DNA from: Chryseobacterium balustinum
GTDB lineage: Bacteria; Bacteroidota; Bacteroidia; Flavobacteriales; Weeksellaceae
Direction: 5' to 3'
NCBI RefSeq assembly: GCF_900168205.1
Contig: NZ_FUZE01000017.1
Coordinates: 1-64,000 of the forward strand
DNA length: 64,000 nucleotides
Shown: positions 50,713-58,678 of the stretch, piece by piece
How positions within the stretch are numbered: the first letter of the stretch is position 1
How the letters are laid out: every line of letters begins with the position of its first letter
Translations under genes and position numbers: made by a program
The notes under the pieces: model-generated
What the model saw: the letters and a program-made list of their open reading frames with translations, nothing else
What the model was told of the DNA's origin: nothing
Databases searched by the model: none

Positions 50713-51315
50713 ATGAAAATTACGATACCAAAGCCTTGTCGTGAAAAATGGGAAAGTATGACTCCACAAGAAAAAGGGAGATTCTGTGCTGTCTGTTCAA
50801 AAACCGTCAGAGATTTTACGAATGATTCTGATGATGAAATTTTAGACTATTTTTCTGATTCTTCATCTCAAAATACCTGTGGGAACTTTTACGAATCACA
50901 GCTTAACCGAAATATGCAGTATTCAATAATCAACTCACTTTTTTCAAAGTTTGCCATTGGTTTTATCTTAACAACCGGTGGAATTGTTTCTGTAAATGCT
51001 CAGGAAAATGATTCGATAAAAAATTCAGCTATTGCAAATCTTCAAGGAATATTGGGTTGTGTTTCACCTAATTCTCCAAACATGGTTATCCCATCAACTA
51101 GAGGCATGCCTTCATCTATTTACACAAATGGCGAATCTTTATGGGTGATTGATCATAAAATTGTTGAAGCAAAAAGCATCCGTGATTTTGATTCTAAGAA
51201 AATTAAGAGCATGAAAATAATCAAGGGAGCTGAGGCAACAGCGATCTATGGAAGTAAAGCAAGCAATGGAGTGGTCATTATTTCCACGAAAAAAAGTTTT
51301 AGAAAGAAAAATTAA
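50713..51315 (+). CDS. Stand-alone TonB-plug-like protein with an N-terminal CxxC domain
   Basis: 200 residues from ATG 50713. It starts with a short cysteine domain (IPKPCREKWESMTPQEKGRF, then CAVCSKTVRDF) common in Bacteroidota cytosolic/anchor proteins. A membrane helix follows (FAIGFILTTGGIVSVNA), then a segment like the plug end of SusC/TonB-dependent receptors: IKSMKIIKGAEATAIYGSKA with NGVVIISTKK. There is no beta-barrel. Such 'carboxypeptidase-regulatory-free' plugs may signal or be relics. Role unknown. Confidence 0.75.
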   Translation: MKITIPKPCREKWESMTPQEKGRFCAVCSKTVRDFTNDSDDEILDYFSDSSSQNTCGNFYESQLNRNMQYSIINSLFSKFAIGFILTTGGIVSVNAQENDSIKNSAIANLQGILGCVSPNSPNMVIPSTRGMPSSIYTNGESLWVIDHKIVEAKSIRDFDSKKIKSMKIIKGAEATAIYGSKASNGVVIISTKKSFRKKN

Positions 51316-51397
51316 TTCAAGCTGTGATTTTTTAACAAAAATAAATATAAGATTGGAATCATTCTTGACTTCATTATTGTATCACAAAATATACATT

Positions 51398-51784
51398 ATG
51401 AAATCAGACACCATCAAAACCATCGCAAAATATGGTCTCGGAGCCATGTTGATTACCGCAGGAATCGGTCACCTCACATTTGCAAGAAAAGAATTTCAGG
51501 CGCAGGTTCCCAATTGGGTTCCGCTGGAAAAAGATGATACCGTTGTTTATTCAGGAATTGCAGAGATTGCTTTAGGAACAGCTATTATCGCCACTCCCAA
51601 AAAATATGAATCTATTGTGGGTAAAATTGCAGGAACTTTTTTTACTGCCGTTTTTCCGGGAAATATTGCGCAATATAAAAACGATCGAAACAGTTTCGGC
51701 TTAAATACCGATAGAAAAAGATTAGCCCGACTATTTATGCAGCCATTACTCGTTTTCTGGGCGTTAAAATCAACAGGGAAATAA
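51398..51784 (+). CDS. DoxX-like membrane protein
   Basis: 128 residues from ATG 51398 (MKSDTIKTIAKYGLGAML); the longer frame from 51248 overlaps the preceding gene and is rejected. Helices GLGAMLITAGIGHLTF, YSGIAEIALGTAIIAT, KIAGTFFTAVFPGNIAQY and LFMQPLLVFWAL, with the GHLTFARKEFQAQVPNW motif of the DoxX-like family. Function unclear; family members are linked to redox or sulfur stress. Confidence 0.85.
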   Translation: MKSDTIKTIAKYGLGAMLITAGIGHLTFARKEFQAQVPNWVPLEKDDTVVYSGIAEIALGTAIIATPKKYESIVGKIAGTFFTAVFPGNIAQYKNDRNSFGLNTDRKRLARLFMQPLLVFWALKSTGK

Positions 51785-51788
51785 CATT

Positions 51789-51812
51789 AAACTCAGCGAC
51801 AAAGCTGAGTTT
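51789..51812 (+). terminator. Terminator of the DoxX-like gene
   Basis: Stem AAACTCAGC / GCTGAGTTT with loop GACAAA and a T run, directly after the stop. Confidence 0.85.
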
Positions 51813-51943
51813 TTTTGTTGAGTATTAATTCTTATTAAAATACCGTCAAATAGAGTAAATCTATTAATTGTCTCTTTTTAAAACGAATTTTTACGGCTAA
51901 CTTTATTCATTCAAATTTCCAAATTATTAAAAATATACAATTT

Positions 51944-53572
51944 ATGAGTTTAAATAATCAAGCGTCATTCAGTGACCTTTTTAAATCAGAAAATGAAATT
52001 CCAGAAGAATATAAAGTTCCCGAAATTCACCAACGAGAATATCTCCTTAACGGAGAATTGATAGAATGGAAGGGAGATGTCACGGATATTTATTCGCCGG
52101 TCTGTATTAAAACAGAGAACGGTTTAGAACGAAAAAAATTAGGAAGCATTCCGAATATAAGCCCAAAAGAAGCGATGGAAGTTTTGGAAGCTTCGGTAAA
52201 AGCTTATGATAACGGATTGGGAGAATGGCCGACGATGTCTGTGGAAGGAAGAATAAAATGCATGCAGAAATTTGTGTATTTGATGATAAGAGAGCGTGAT
52301 TTAATTATCAAATTATTGATGTGGGAAATCGGAAAAACGTTGCCCGATTCTACCAAAGAATTCGATAGAACGGTTGATTATATCAACCAGACAATCGATG
52401 CATTAAAAGATTTAGACAGAGAATCTTCACGTTTTCAACAAGCCGAAGGAACAATTGCCCAAATCAGAAGAGCACCTCTTGGCGTAGTTCTAAGTATGGG
52501 ACCTTTTAATTACCCTTTAAACGAGATTTTTACCACTTTGATTCCTGCTTTAATTATGGGGAATACGATTTTGTTTAAACTTCCTAAGCATGGTGTTTTA
52601 GCACATTATCCTTTATTAAAAGCATTTAAAGAAGCTTTTCCAAAAGGAACGGTCAATACATTATACGGAAAAGGTTCAGAAATTATCACTCCGATCATGG
52701 AAAGCGGAAAAGTAAATGTTTTAGCTTTTATCGGTTCGAGCAAAGTAGCCAACGGTTTGAAAAAATTACACCCGAAAGTAAACCGTTTAAGAGCAATTTT
52801 AAGTTTAGATGCAAAAAATGCAGCAATTGTTACAAAAAATGCAAACCTTGATGTTGCAGTAAGCGAATGTATATTAGGTGCACTTTCCTTTAACGGACAA
52901 AGATGTACCGCTTTGAAGTTAATTTTTGTCCAAAAAGATGTTGCTGAAGAATTTACACAAAAATTAACGGAAGCTGTTTCTAAAATGAAGCCCGGACTTC
53001 CTTGGGAAAAAGAAGTGAAAATTACTCCGCTTCCGGAAGTCAATAAACCTTCTTATTTAAAAGAATGCATTGATGATGCTTTAGCAAAAGGAGCAAACGT
53101 TCTCAATGAAAATGGTGGATTTACCGAAGAATCTTTTGTTTTTCCAGCAGTTGTTTATCCTGTGAATAATGAGATGAAATTATATCATGAGGAGCAGTTT
53201 GGTCCGGTAATTCCGGTGGTTCCTTTTGACGATATTGAAGAACCCATCGATTATCAGGTGAATGCAGACCACGGAATGCAGGTGAGTATTTTCAGTGAAG
53301 ATGCTCTGGAAGTTTCGAAATTAATCGACTCTTTTGTAAACCTAGTGAGTCGAGTGAATATCAATTGCCAAGCTCAACGCGGACCAGATGTTTTTCCTTT
53401 TACCGGACGAAAAGACAGTGCGGAAGGTACGCTTTCTGTTTTTGATGCGCTTCGCTCATTTTCTATTCGTTCTTTAGTTGCTGCAAAAATCACAGATTCA
53501 AATAAAGAATTGTTGAATACTATCGTGAGAGACCATGATTCTAATTTTTTGAGTACAGATTATATTTTTTAA
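51944..53572 (+). CDS. NADP-dependent glyceraldehyde-3-phosphate dehydrogenase-like ALDH
   Basis: 542 residues, aldehyde dehydrogenase superfamily. The catalytic cysteine lies in FNGQRCTALK and the cofactor region includes SMGPFNYPLNE and AFIGSSKVANGLKK. The segment that normally reads ELGGK is SLDAKN here, so the general-base glutamate is not at its usual place. Non-phosphorylating GapN of other bacteria gives 3-phosphoglycerate and NADPH; this longer flavobacterial form is assigned by family resemblance. Monocistronic. Confidence 0.82.
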   Translation: MSLNNQASFSDLFKSENEIPEEYKVPEIHQREYLLNGELIEWKGDVTDIYSPVCIKTENGLERKKLGSIPNISPKEAMEVLEASVKAYDNGLGEWPTMSVEGRIKCMQKFVYLMIRERDLIIKLLMWEIGKTLPDSTKEFDRTVDYINQTIDALKDLDRESSRFQQAEGTIAQIRRAPLGVVLSMGPFNYPLNEIFTTLIPALIMGNTILFKLPKHGVLAHYPLLKAFKEAFPKGTVNTLYGKGSEIITPIMESGKVNVLAFIGSSKVANGLKKLHPKVNRLRAILSLDAKNAAIVTKNANLDVAVSECILGALSFNGQRCTALKLIFVQKDVAEEFTQKLTEAVSKMKPGLPWEKEVKITPLPEVNKPSYLKECIDDALAKGANVLNENGGFTEESFVFPAVVYPVNNEMKLYHEEQFGPVIPVVPFDDIEEPIDYQVNADHGMQVSIFSEDALEVSKLIDSFVNLVSRVNINCQAQRGPDVFPFTGRKDSAEGTLSVFDALRSFSIRSLVAAKITDSNKELLNTIVRDHDSNFLSTDYIF

Positions 53573-53598
53573 GGATTTAAGTTTAAAACTTTGATACA

Positions 53599-53631
53599 AA
53601 AAAACCGCAATACATTCTATTGCGGTTTTTT
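53599..53631. terminator. Bidirectional terminator
   Basis: Stem AAAAAACCGCAATA / TATTGCGGTTTTTT with a 5-nt loop, between converging ALDH and hydrolase genes; A and T runs serve both strands. Confidence 0.85.
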
Positions 53632-53666
53632 GATCATTAAAGATCAAATATATTGAAACTTAAAAC

Positions 53667-54497
53667 TTAGTTGTTAGTTAGAAACTTAGTTAATGTTTCG
53701 TTTAAAAGTTCTGCATGTGTAACATTTAAGCCATGTGGTCCGCCTTCAATAATGACAAAATCATTATCAGCAATTCCTTCTGCAGCCTGTCTTCCTGCTG
53801 TTTCTATTGGTACAATCTGGTCGTCATCACCATGTACGATCAGGGTTTTTACATTTACATTCACTAGTTCTGGTCGGAAGTCTGTATTTGCCCAGCTTTC
53901 GGCACATTTTATCGTTGCGATTGGAGAGGCACAAGATGCGATGCTCCAGTCATAATCCAGCTGTTTTTGACTGACTTTTTGAGAAAGCAATCCGTAATTA
54001 TAAAAGTTTTTGTGGAAACTTTCGAGAAAAGTAACTCTGTCAGTTTTAAGGCTGGTTAAAATTCCATACAATTCTTCTTCGGAAACTCCATGTGGATTGT
54101 CTTCTTTCTGTTTTACCAAAGGAATAATAGATGAGATCAAGGCTATTTTATCTACATTTTCTGAACCGTAATTGGTTAAATAGCGTACAACTTCGCCGCC
54201 GCCCATTGAGAACCCGAAGAGGATAACGTTTTTTAATTCTAATTGAGTGATAAGTTCATGTAGATCTGAAGCCAAGTTATCATAATCATAACCCTCGAAT
54301 GTTGGAGAAGATTTTCCGAAACCTTTTCTGTCGTAGGTGATGACACGATATCCTAAGTCTAAAAGTACAGGAACCTGAAGTTCCCATGATTTTCCGCTTA
54401 AAGGCCATCCGTGAATTAAAATAATCGGTTGTCCTGAACCGAAATCTTCGTAGTAAAGTTCAAAATTTTTGCTGTCTTGTTTTGTAAGGTAAGGCAT
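53667..54497 (-). CDS. Alpha/beta hydrolase (haloperoxidase-like)
   Basis: 276 residues. Oxyanion segment ILIHGWPLSGKSW, nucleophile elbow FGFSMGGGE (Ser near 95), acid in VHGDDDQIVPIE and His in EGGPHGLNVTH near the end: a full catalytic triad. The GWPLSG and SMGGGEVVRY features are those of cofactor-free haloperoxidases/esterases. Cytoplasmic; substrate unknown. Monocistronic. Confidence 0.92.
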   Translation of the reverse strand: MPYLTKQDSKNFELYYEDFGSGQPIILIHGWPLSGKSWELQVPVLLDLGYRVITYDRKGFGKSSPTFEGYDYDNLASDLHELITQLELKNVILFGFSMGGGEVVRYLTNYGSENVDKIALISSIIPLVKQKEDNPHGVSEEELYGILTSLKTDRVTFLESFHKNFYNYGLLSQKVSQKQLDYDWSIASCASPIATIKCAESWANTDFRPELVNVNVKTLIVHGDDDQIVPIETAGRQAAEGIADNDFVIIEGGPHGLNVTHAELLNETLTKFLTNN

Positions 54498-54671
54498 GTT
54501 AATATTTTTTTGTGATGTAAAGCATAAAGCACAAATTTTGCGCCACGAAAGATTTCGTGCTTAAAATGTGGTATTTATTTTTTGATTAAATTTCAAATAT
54601 TATTTTTTTTTGCATAAAAACTGTAACAATTATTTTAATGATCTACTAACTCTACAGAGAGTAAAGAAACC

Positions 54672-55163
54672 ATGACCTCACAACAGGAATTTATTACCAA
54701 AATCGAAAAGCATAAAGGGATCATTTTTAAGATTTCTAAAATGTATATGGATGATAAAGATGACCGCGATGATCTTTTTCAGGAGATTACGTATCAGGTC
54801 TGGAAAGCATATCCAAAATTTAAAGGAGAAAGTGAATTTTCAACCTGGCTGTACAGAATTGCGCTCAACACCGCAATTATTTTCTTAAAATCTGAAAAGA
54901 AAAGAAGTTTTATAGCCAATGAAGATTTTTCGAATTATAAAATTATTGAGGATGAATACGACCATGAAAAAGAAGAGAAGCTTGCAGAAATGTATAAAGC
55001 CATCAATCAGCTAAATCCTATCGACAAAGCATTTATTTTCTACTACCTAGAAGATTTTTCGGGAAAACAAATTGCCGATCAAATGGGGATTTCTGAAGGA
55101 AACGTAAGAGTAAAAATGAATCGCGCCAAAAATAAACTGAAAGATATATTAAGCTCAAAATAA
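54672..55163 (+). CDS. ECF RNA polymerase sigma factor
   Basis: 163 residues. Region 2: DDRDDLFQEITYQVWKAYPK and FSTWLYRIALNTAIIFLK. Region 4: LNPIDKAFIFYYLEDFSGKQ and GISEGNVRVKMNRAKNKLKD. The membrane protein encoded 25 bp downstream is the usual partner in Bacteroidota, so this is a self-contained regulatory pair. Target genes unknown. Confidence 0.93.
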   Translation: MTSQQEFITKIEKHKGIIFKISKMYMDDKDDRDDLFQEITYQVWKAYPKFKGESEFSTWLYRIALNTAIIFLKSEKKRSFIANEDFSNYKIIEDEYDHEKEEKLAEMYKAINQLNPIDKAFIFYYLEDFSGKQIADQMGISEGNVRVKMNRAKNKLKDILSSK

Positions 55164-55188
55164 TTATCAACTTTTTAAATCAAAAACA

Positions 55189-55791
55189 ATGAATATAGAT
55201 GACCTAAAAAATGCATGGAATGACGATGTTTCTGATGAAACACCCGAAATCAGTATTGAACAGAAAAATAAAATCAATCTTCCGCTAGAAAAAATCAGAA
55301 AAAATATGCGAATGGAATTTTGGTCTACCGTAGGAATATTACTTTTTGGCTTTGCTGTTGTCTGGATTCCTGTTCCGGAAGCTCCATTTAAGTTTAAATT
55401 TTATTTGACAGTTTTGCTGTTCTCAATGGTAATTGTAGTGTCATTTTTCTTCAGTAAGTTTTTTAAATTATACAATAATATAAGCAGCCCAATGATGAGT
55501 ACTTACGATTCTTTGAAAGATTTAATGTACCAGTTTGACCTTAATAAGCAGTATTACCTTTCATTTATGCTGTCATTTGTACCATTTTTAGTCTGTGAAC
55601 TGATTATCGTGATCGAGTTTATCCCACACCCCAAGCCGATGAGTGATTTTAAGGTAGCTACTACAATTCTTTCTACACTTGCTATTGGTCTTTTTGGTCT
55701 TTTCTTGCTGGGAAAATATTGGTACAGAATTTTTTATGGAAAATACGTTCAGCAAATAGAAAATCTTTTGGGCGAGTTTCAAAAAAAATAA
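55189..55791 (+). CDS. Membrane partner of the ECF sigma factor (putative anti-sigma)
   Basis: 200 residues. A soluble N-terminus (MNIDDLKNAWNDDVS; LEKIRKNMRMEFWST) is followed by four hydrophobic segments (VGILLFGFAVVWI, FYLTVLLFSMVIVVSFFF, FMLSFVPFLVCELIIVIEF, ILSTLAIGLFGLFLLGKYW). The leading LKNAWN pattern recurs in proteins encoded next to ECF sigma genes in this phylum. No zinc motif. An anti-sigma role is inferred from context. Confidence 0.75.
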   Translation: MNIDDLKNAWNDDVSDETPEISIEQKNKINLPLEKIRKNMRMEFWSTVGILLFGFAVVWIPVPEAPFKFKFYLTVLLFSMVIVVSFFFSKFFKLYNNISSPMMSTYDSLKDLMYQFDLNKQYYLSFMLSFVPFLVCELIIVIEFIPHPKPMSDFKVATTILSTLAIGLFGLFLLGKYWYRIFYGKYVQQIENLLGEFQKK

Positions 55792-56148
55792 TAAAGAAAA
55801 TTGTGAAAATACCTAACGAAGATGCTGCTTTTTAATATCAATTATAAGTTGTATCTTCGTATCAATATCAATTAAATGACAACAAAGTACTTTTTTCCGG
55901 TGAAGTATTCCTCGATTACACTTTCGTTGTCTTTGTCATATCTGCATGATGACAAATTTTTAAAAAATTCTAAAGAGTTTATTTAATATCCCTGTCGAGA
56001 CTCAGGGCAGGGCATTGTTAAGTATTTAACCCAATTCATTTTTCTGAATGTGCATTCTGCATACCTTATCACAAATTTTTGTGCATTATGGCTATGTCTG
56101 AGTCAAAATATTCGGCATTCGGAAATTTCATTTTTAAAAAATAAAATT
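55792..56148. other. Intergenic region without a clear gene
   Basis: 357 bp. A 36-codon frame (ATG 55876 to TAA 55984) is probably chance. An open frame running from 56050 into the next gene has no family support. A direct TATCAAT motif repeats near 55829 and 55861-55866. Nothing else was recognised. Confidence 0.5.
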
Positions 56149-56526
56149 ATGTCAGAACAGATTATTTTAACCACAGGAGTATATGATTTAATAAAAGACC
56201 ATTTAAGAAGAAAAAAAACAACGGCTGAAGAAGAGAAAGTACTTCTTGGGCAACTGAGAAATGCAAAACAGGTATTGCGCCGTGATTTACCAAAAGATAT
56301 TGTAACCATCAACTGTGAAGTAAAAATAAAAGATTCTTCCCATCCTCAAGAGCAAAAATTCACGATTGTTTCTGATGACAAGGCAAAAGTGAAGAAAGGG
56401 AAATATTCTGTATTATCTGATATTGCATTGGCAATTGTAGGCAATAAAGAAGGTGAAGTTATTGACTGGCCTTTTAAGGAGGGAGATAGAAAAATTGAAA
56501 TCCTTAGTGTAGAACATATCAATTAA
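56149..56526 (+). CDS. GreA/GreB-like elongation factor domain protein
   Basis: 125 residues from ATG 56149 (MSEQIILTTGVYDLI). It resembles a GreA/GreB or Rnk protein: a short helical N-terminus (EEKVLLGQLRNAKQVLRRDL) and the C-terminal FKBP-like domain (FTIVSDDKAKVKKGKYSVLS, AIVGNKEGEVIDWPF). The coiled coil is too short for full transcript cleavage. Binds RNA polymerase in the family; specific role unknown. Confidence 0.83.
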   Translation: MSEQIILTTGVYDLIKDHLRRKKTTAEEEKVLLGQLRNAKQVLRRDLPKDIVTINCEVKIKDSSHPQEQKFTIVSDDKAKVKKGKYSVLSDIALAIVGNKEGEVIDWPFKEGDRKIEILSVEHIN

Positions 56527-56544
56527 TTGAAAATAATGATATTG

Positions 56545-56567
56545 AAAGCTCCCAACTTGGGAGCTTT
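56545..56567 (+). terminator. Terminator of the GreA/GreB-like gene
   Basis: Palindrome AAAGCTCCCAA / TTGGGAGCTTT with a T run, directly before a second, GC-rich palindrome. Confidence 0.8.
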
Positions 56568-56611
56568 TTTAGGTTTCGGCGGCACCGAAGGTGCCGCCGA
56601 AACCTAAAAAA
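56565..56611 (-). terminator. GC-rich perfect hairpin, terminator of DUF417 gene
   Basis: 22-bp perfectly complementary arms around the loop GAA; the core is GTTTCGGCGGCACC. It has A/T runs on both ends, so it works on the minus strand too, 8 bp after the DUF417 stop. Far richer in GC than the surroundings. Confidence 0.8.
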
Positions 56612-56618
56612 AATATAA

Positions 56619-57179
56619 TCACCTTTTTTTCAAAATACTTTTCGCAGAATCTGAAGCAATCACCAAACCTGCACCCAACATAATAATATCTTTTATAACC
56701 AGTCTTCCCGCGCCGGATAAATAAGGAAAACCATGCTGATTTCCACCCAAATCCGGAACCCAGGTTTCTGGTGTTGTAATAAGAAAAGAAAGTGTGATTA
56801 CCGACATTCCGGCTGTTAAAATTCCGCTTAAAACTCCAACTTTAGGATAGAAAATTCCTAAAAGTACCAGAATTCCGATGATACTGATTACACTTCCTAG
56901 AGCATAAGAAAAAATATACGTACCGTTGGTTTTATGCCATTGAATATTTTCAGGAACTACTTCGCCTTCTTTATTTTTGTGAAGTTTGTAATTATCGGTA
57001 TCAGAAGCGTTTTTTTGAAGAAAAAAGCTCATAAAAGGAGAATTGGCTACAAAAGGAATAATACCTTCCGCTTCATATTGAAAAGCTTTGAGACCTCCGA
57101 TCCATGCCATTACAATAAAAATACTTATTCTTAAAAAGTGGATGAAGTTTTTCTGTGAGTTTGCTAAAAGTTCCAGCAT
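56619..57179 (-). CDS. DUF417 family inner-membrane protein, second copy
   Basis: 186 residues, four membrane helices, longer loop after the first helix than in the paralogue at 4527. Landmarks: ISIFIVMAWIGGLKAFQYEA, EGIIPFVANSPFMSFF, LITTPETWVPD and GRLVIKDIIMLGAGLVI. Same family as RclC of the reactive-chlorine response in Escherichia coli. An AraC regulator gene lies immediately upstream on the same strand, which parallels the rclR-rclC arrangement; the link is inferred. Confidence 0.88.
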   Translation of the reverse strand: MLELLANSQKNFIHFLRISIFIVMAWIGGLKAFQYEAEGIIPFVANSPFMSFFLQKNASDTDNYKLHKNKEGEVVPENIQWHKTNGTYIFSYALGSVISIIGILVLLGIFYPKVGVLSGILTAGMSVITLSFLITTPETWVPDLGGNQHGFPYLSGAGRLVIKDIIMLGAGLVIASDSAKSILKKR

Positions 57180-57240
57180 AATTTATTTTTTGACAAAGTT
57201 ATGCCGAACTAATAGCTAATAAAATAGATGATTGTGGAAG

Positions 57241-58074
57241 TTATTTGTATAAATCTGCCACGATAGAAATTCCTGTTTCTTTTCTGAACTGTGTTGGTGA
57301 AATTCCTACGTATTTTTTGAAATATTTACTGAAATGAAATTCATCATTAAAATTGAGTTCCACAGCGATTTCTTTAATCGATTTTCGGGTAAGATGAATC
57401 TGTTTTTTAGCTTCCAGAATTACCCGTTCCTGAATAATCTGAGAAGGAGTTTTATTAAATTTAGATTTGATTTTCTTGCTTAAGGTATTTGAGGTTACAT
57501 GCAGCAAATCCGCATAAAAAGACAGACTTTTTTCTAAAATAAAATGTTCTTCCACTAAGTTTTGAAATGATTTCAGTTCATTAAAATCATCTTTTATTAT
57601 TTCCTTATCAGGAAGCAGTTTATTCTTTTCCCTGCTTGAAATGGCCAGAATTAACTGAAGATATGACTGTAAAACCGAACCTGAAAAATCTTCATTATGA
57701 TTTACGTCCTGAATTTTTAAAAAATAATCTGAAATCTCCTGATAAACTTCTTCGGTTAACGAAAAATGCGGAAAAAGATAAATATTATTGAAAAGCAAAC
57801 CGTTACACGCCACTTCTTTTTTATGAAATTCTATACAGTAAAAATCACCATGAAAGTTCAACACTTCAGCCTCCATCTCATTTTCACTTAAAATATGAAT
57901 ATTCTGAAAAGGTGAAGTGAAAAATACCGTTTTTCCTGTAAAATTATATTCTATAAAATCAACAACGATTTTTCCGCTTCCATTAAACAAGAAAATATGA
58001 TACATTGAGTCACTGAAGGTATTTTCAAAATACGCTGAACTCTTTTTCTGAACGGAAAAAAATGTACTTTTCAT
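57241..58074 (-). CDS. AraC family transcriptional regulator
   Basis: 277 residues. N-terminal sensor with FNGSGKIVVDFIEYNFTGKT; C-terminal helix-turn-helix pair (SFYADLLHVTSNTLSKKIK, IKEIAVELNFNDEFHFSKYF, GISPTQFRK). No RclR-type redox cysteine pair was seen (few cysteines, at residues that do not pair obviously). Sits 61 bp upstream of the DUF417 gene and probably controls it. Confidence 0.88.
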   Translation of the reverse strand: MKSTFFSVQKKSSAYFENTFSDSMYHIFLFNGSGKIVVDFIEYNFTGKTVFFTSPFQNIHILSENEMEAEVLNFHGDFYCIEFHKKEVACNGLLFNNIYLFPHFSLTEEVYQEISDYFLKIQDVNHNEDFSGSVLQSYLQLILAISSREKNKLLPDKEIIKDDFNELKSFQNLVEEHFILEKSLSFYADLLHVTSNTLSKKIKSKFNKTPSQIIQERVILEAKKQIHLTRKSIKEIAVELNFNDEFHFSKYFKKYVGISPTQFRKETGISIVADLYK

Positions 58075-58117
58075 ATCCTAAAACTACAGAATTTTCTTTT
58101 AAAGATTTATGAAAACT

Positions 58118-58678
58118 CTACTGAGTATAATAAGCCGGAAATTCTCTTAAAATAGAATATAAATCTCGCCATTCAAAATATCTCGGACTTACACTTTTCA
58201 CATCCGTAAAACCTTTCTCTTTAAAAAGTTTTTTTGTGCGGGTCACATGAAAATACTGAGAAACAACGATGATGCTTTTAAACTTATATTTTTGTTGAAA
58301 TTTTAAAGAATTTTCAACGGTCAATCTTGTGTTATTGCCGTAATTATCCACAAGAATTACAGAGTCAGGAATTAAATTTTTTACTAAAAATTCTTTCATT
58401 TTATCACCTTCATAAAAACCTTCTTTACCTAAACCACCACTCACCAGAATTTTTTTAACCCGCTGATTTTTGTACAATTCAATTCCGGTTTCCAAACGCT
58501 TTTCAAGTCTTGCGGATAAAGTTCCGTCTTCGTTTACTTTGCTTCCGAGGATGATAGAAATATCTGCTTTTTCACCGCTGTCATACAATCCATCAATTAC
58601 GATGTAGATGGTATGAACTATAAACCAAGAAATAATCAGGATGACAACAAACTTTAAATATTTAATTAAGTTTTTCAT
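58118..58678 (-). CDS. YdcF/SanA family (DUF218) protein
   Basis: 186 residues from ATG 58678, which overlaps the S41 peptidase stop by one base (TGATG). One N-terminal membrane helix (FVVILIISWFIVHTIYIV). DUF218 landmarks: ADISIILGSKV, GTLSARLEKRLETGIELY, ILVSGG, ESFIL-like segment and TVENSLKF, IIVVSQYFHVTRTKKLF. Family linked to envelope integrity and vancomycin exclusion (SanA). Translationally coupled to the peptidase. Confidence 0.88.
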   Translation of the reverse strand: MKNLIKYLKFVVILIISWFIVHTIYIVIDGLYDSGEKADISIILGSKVNEDGTLSARLEKRLETGIELYKNQRVKKILVSGGLGKEGFYEGDKMKEFLVKNLIPDSVILVDNYGNNTRLTVENSLKFQQKYKFKSIIVVSQYFHVTRTKKLFKEKGFTDVKSVSPRYFEWRDLYSILREFPAYYTQ

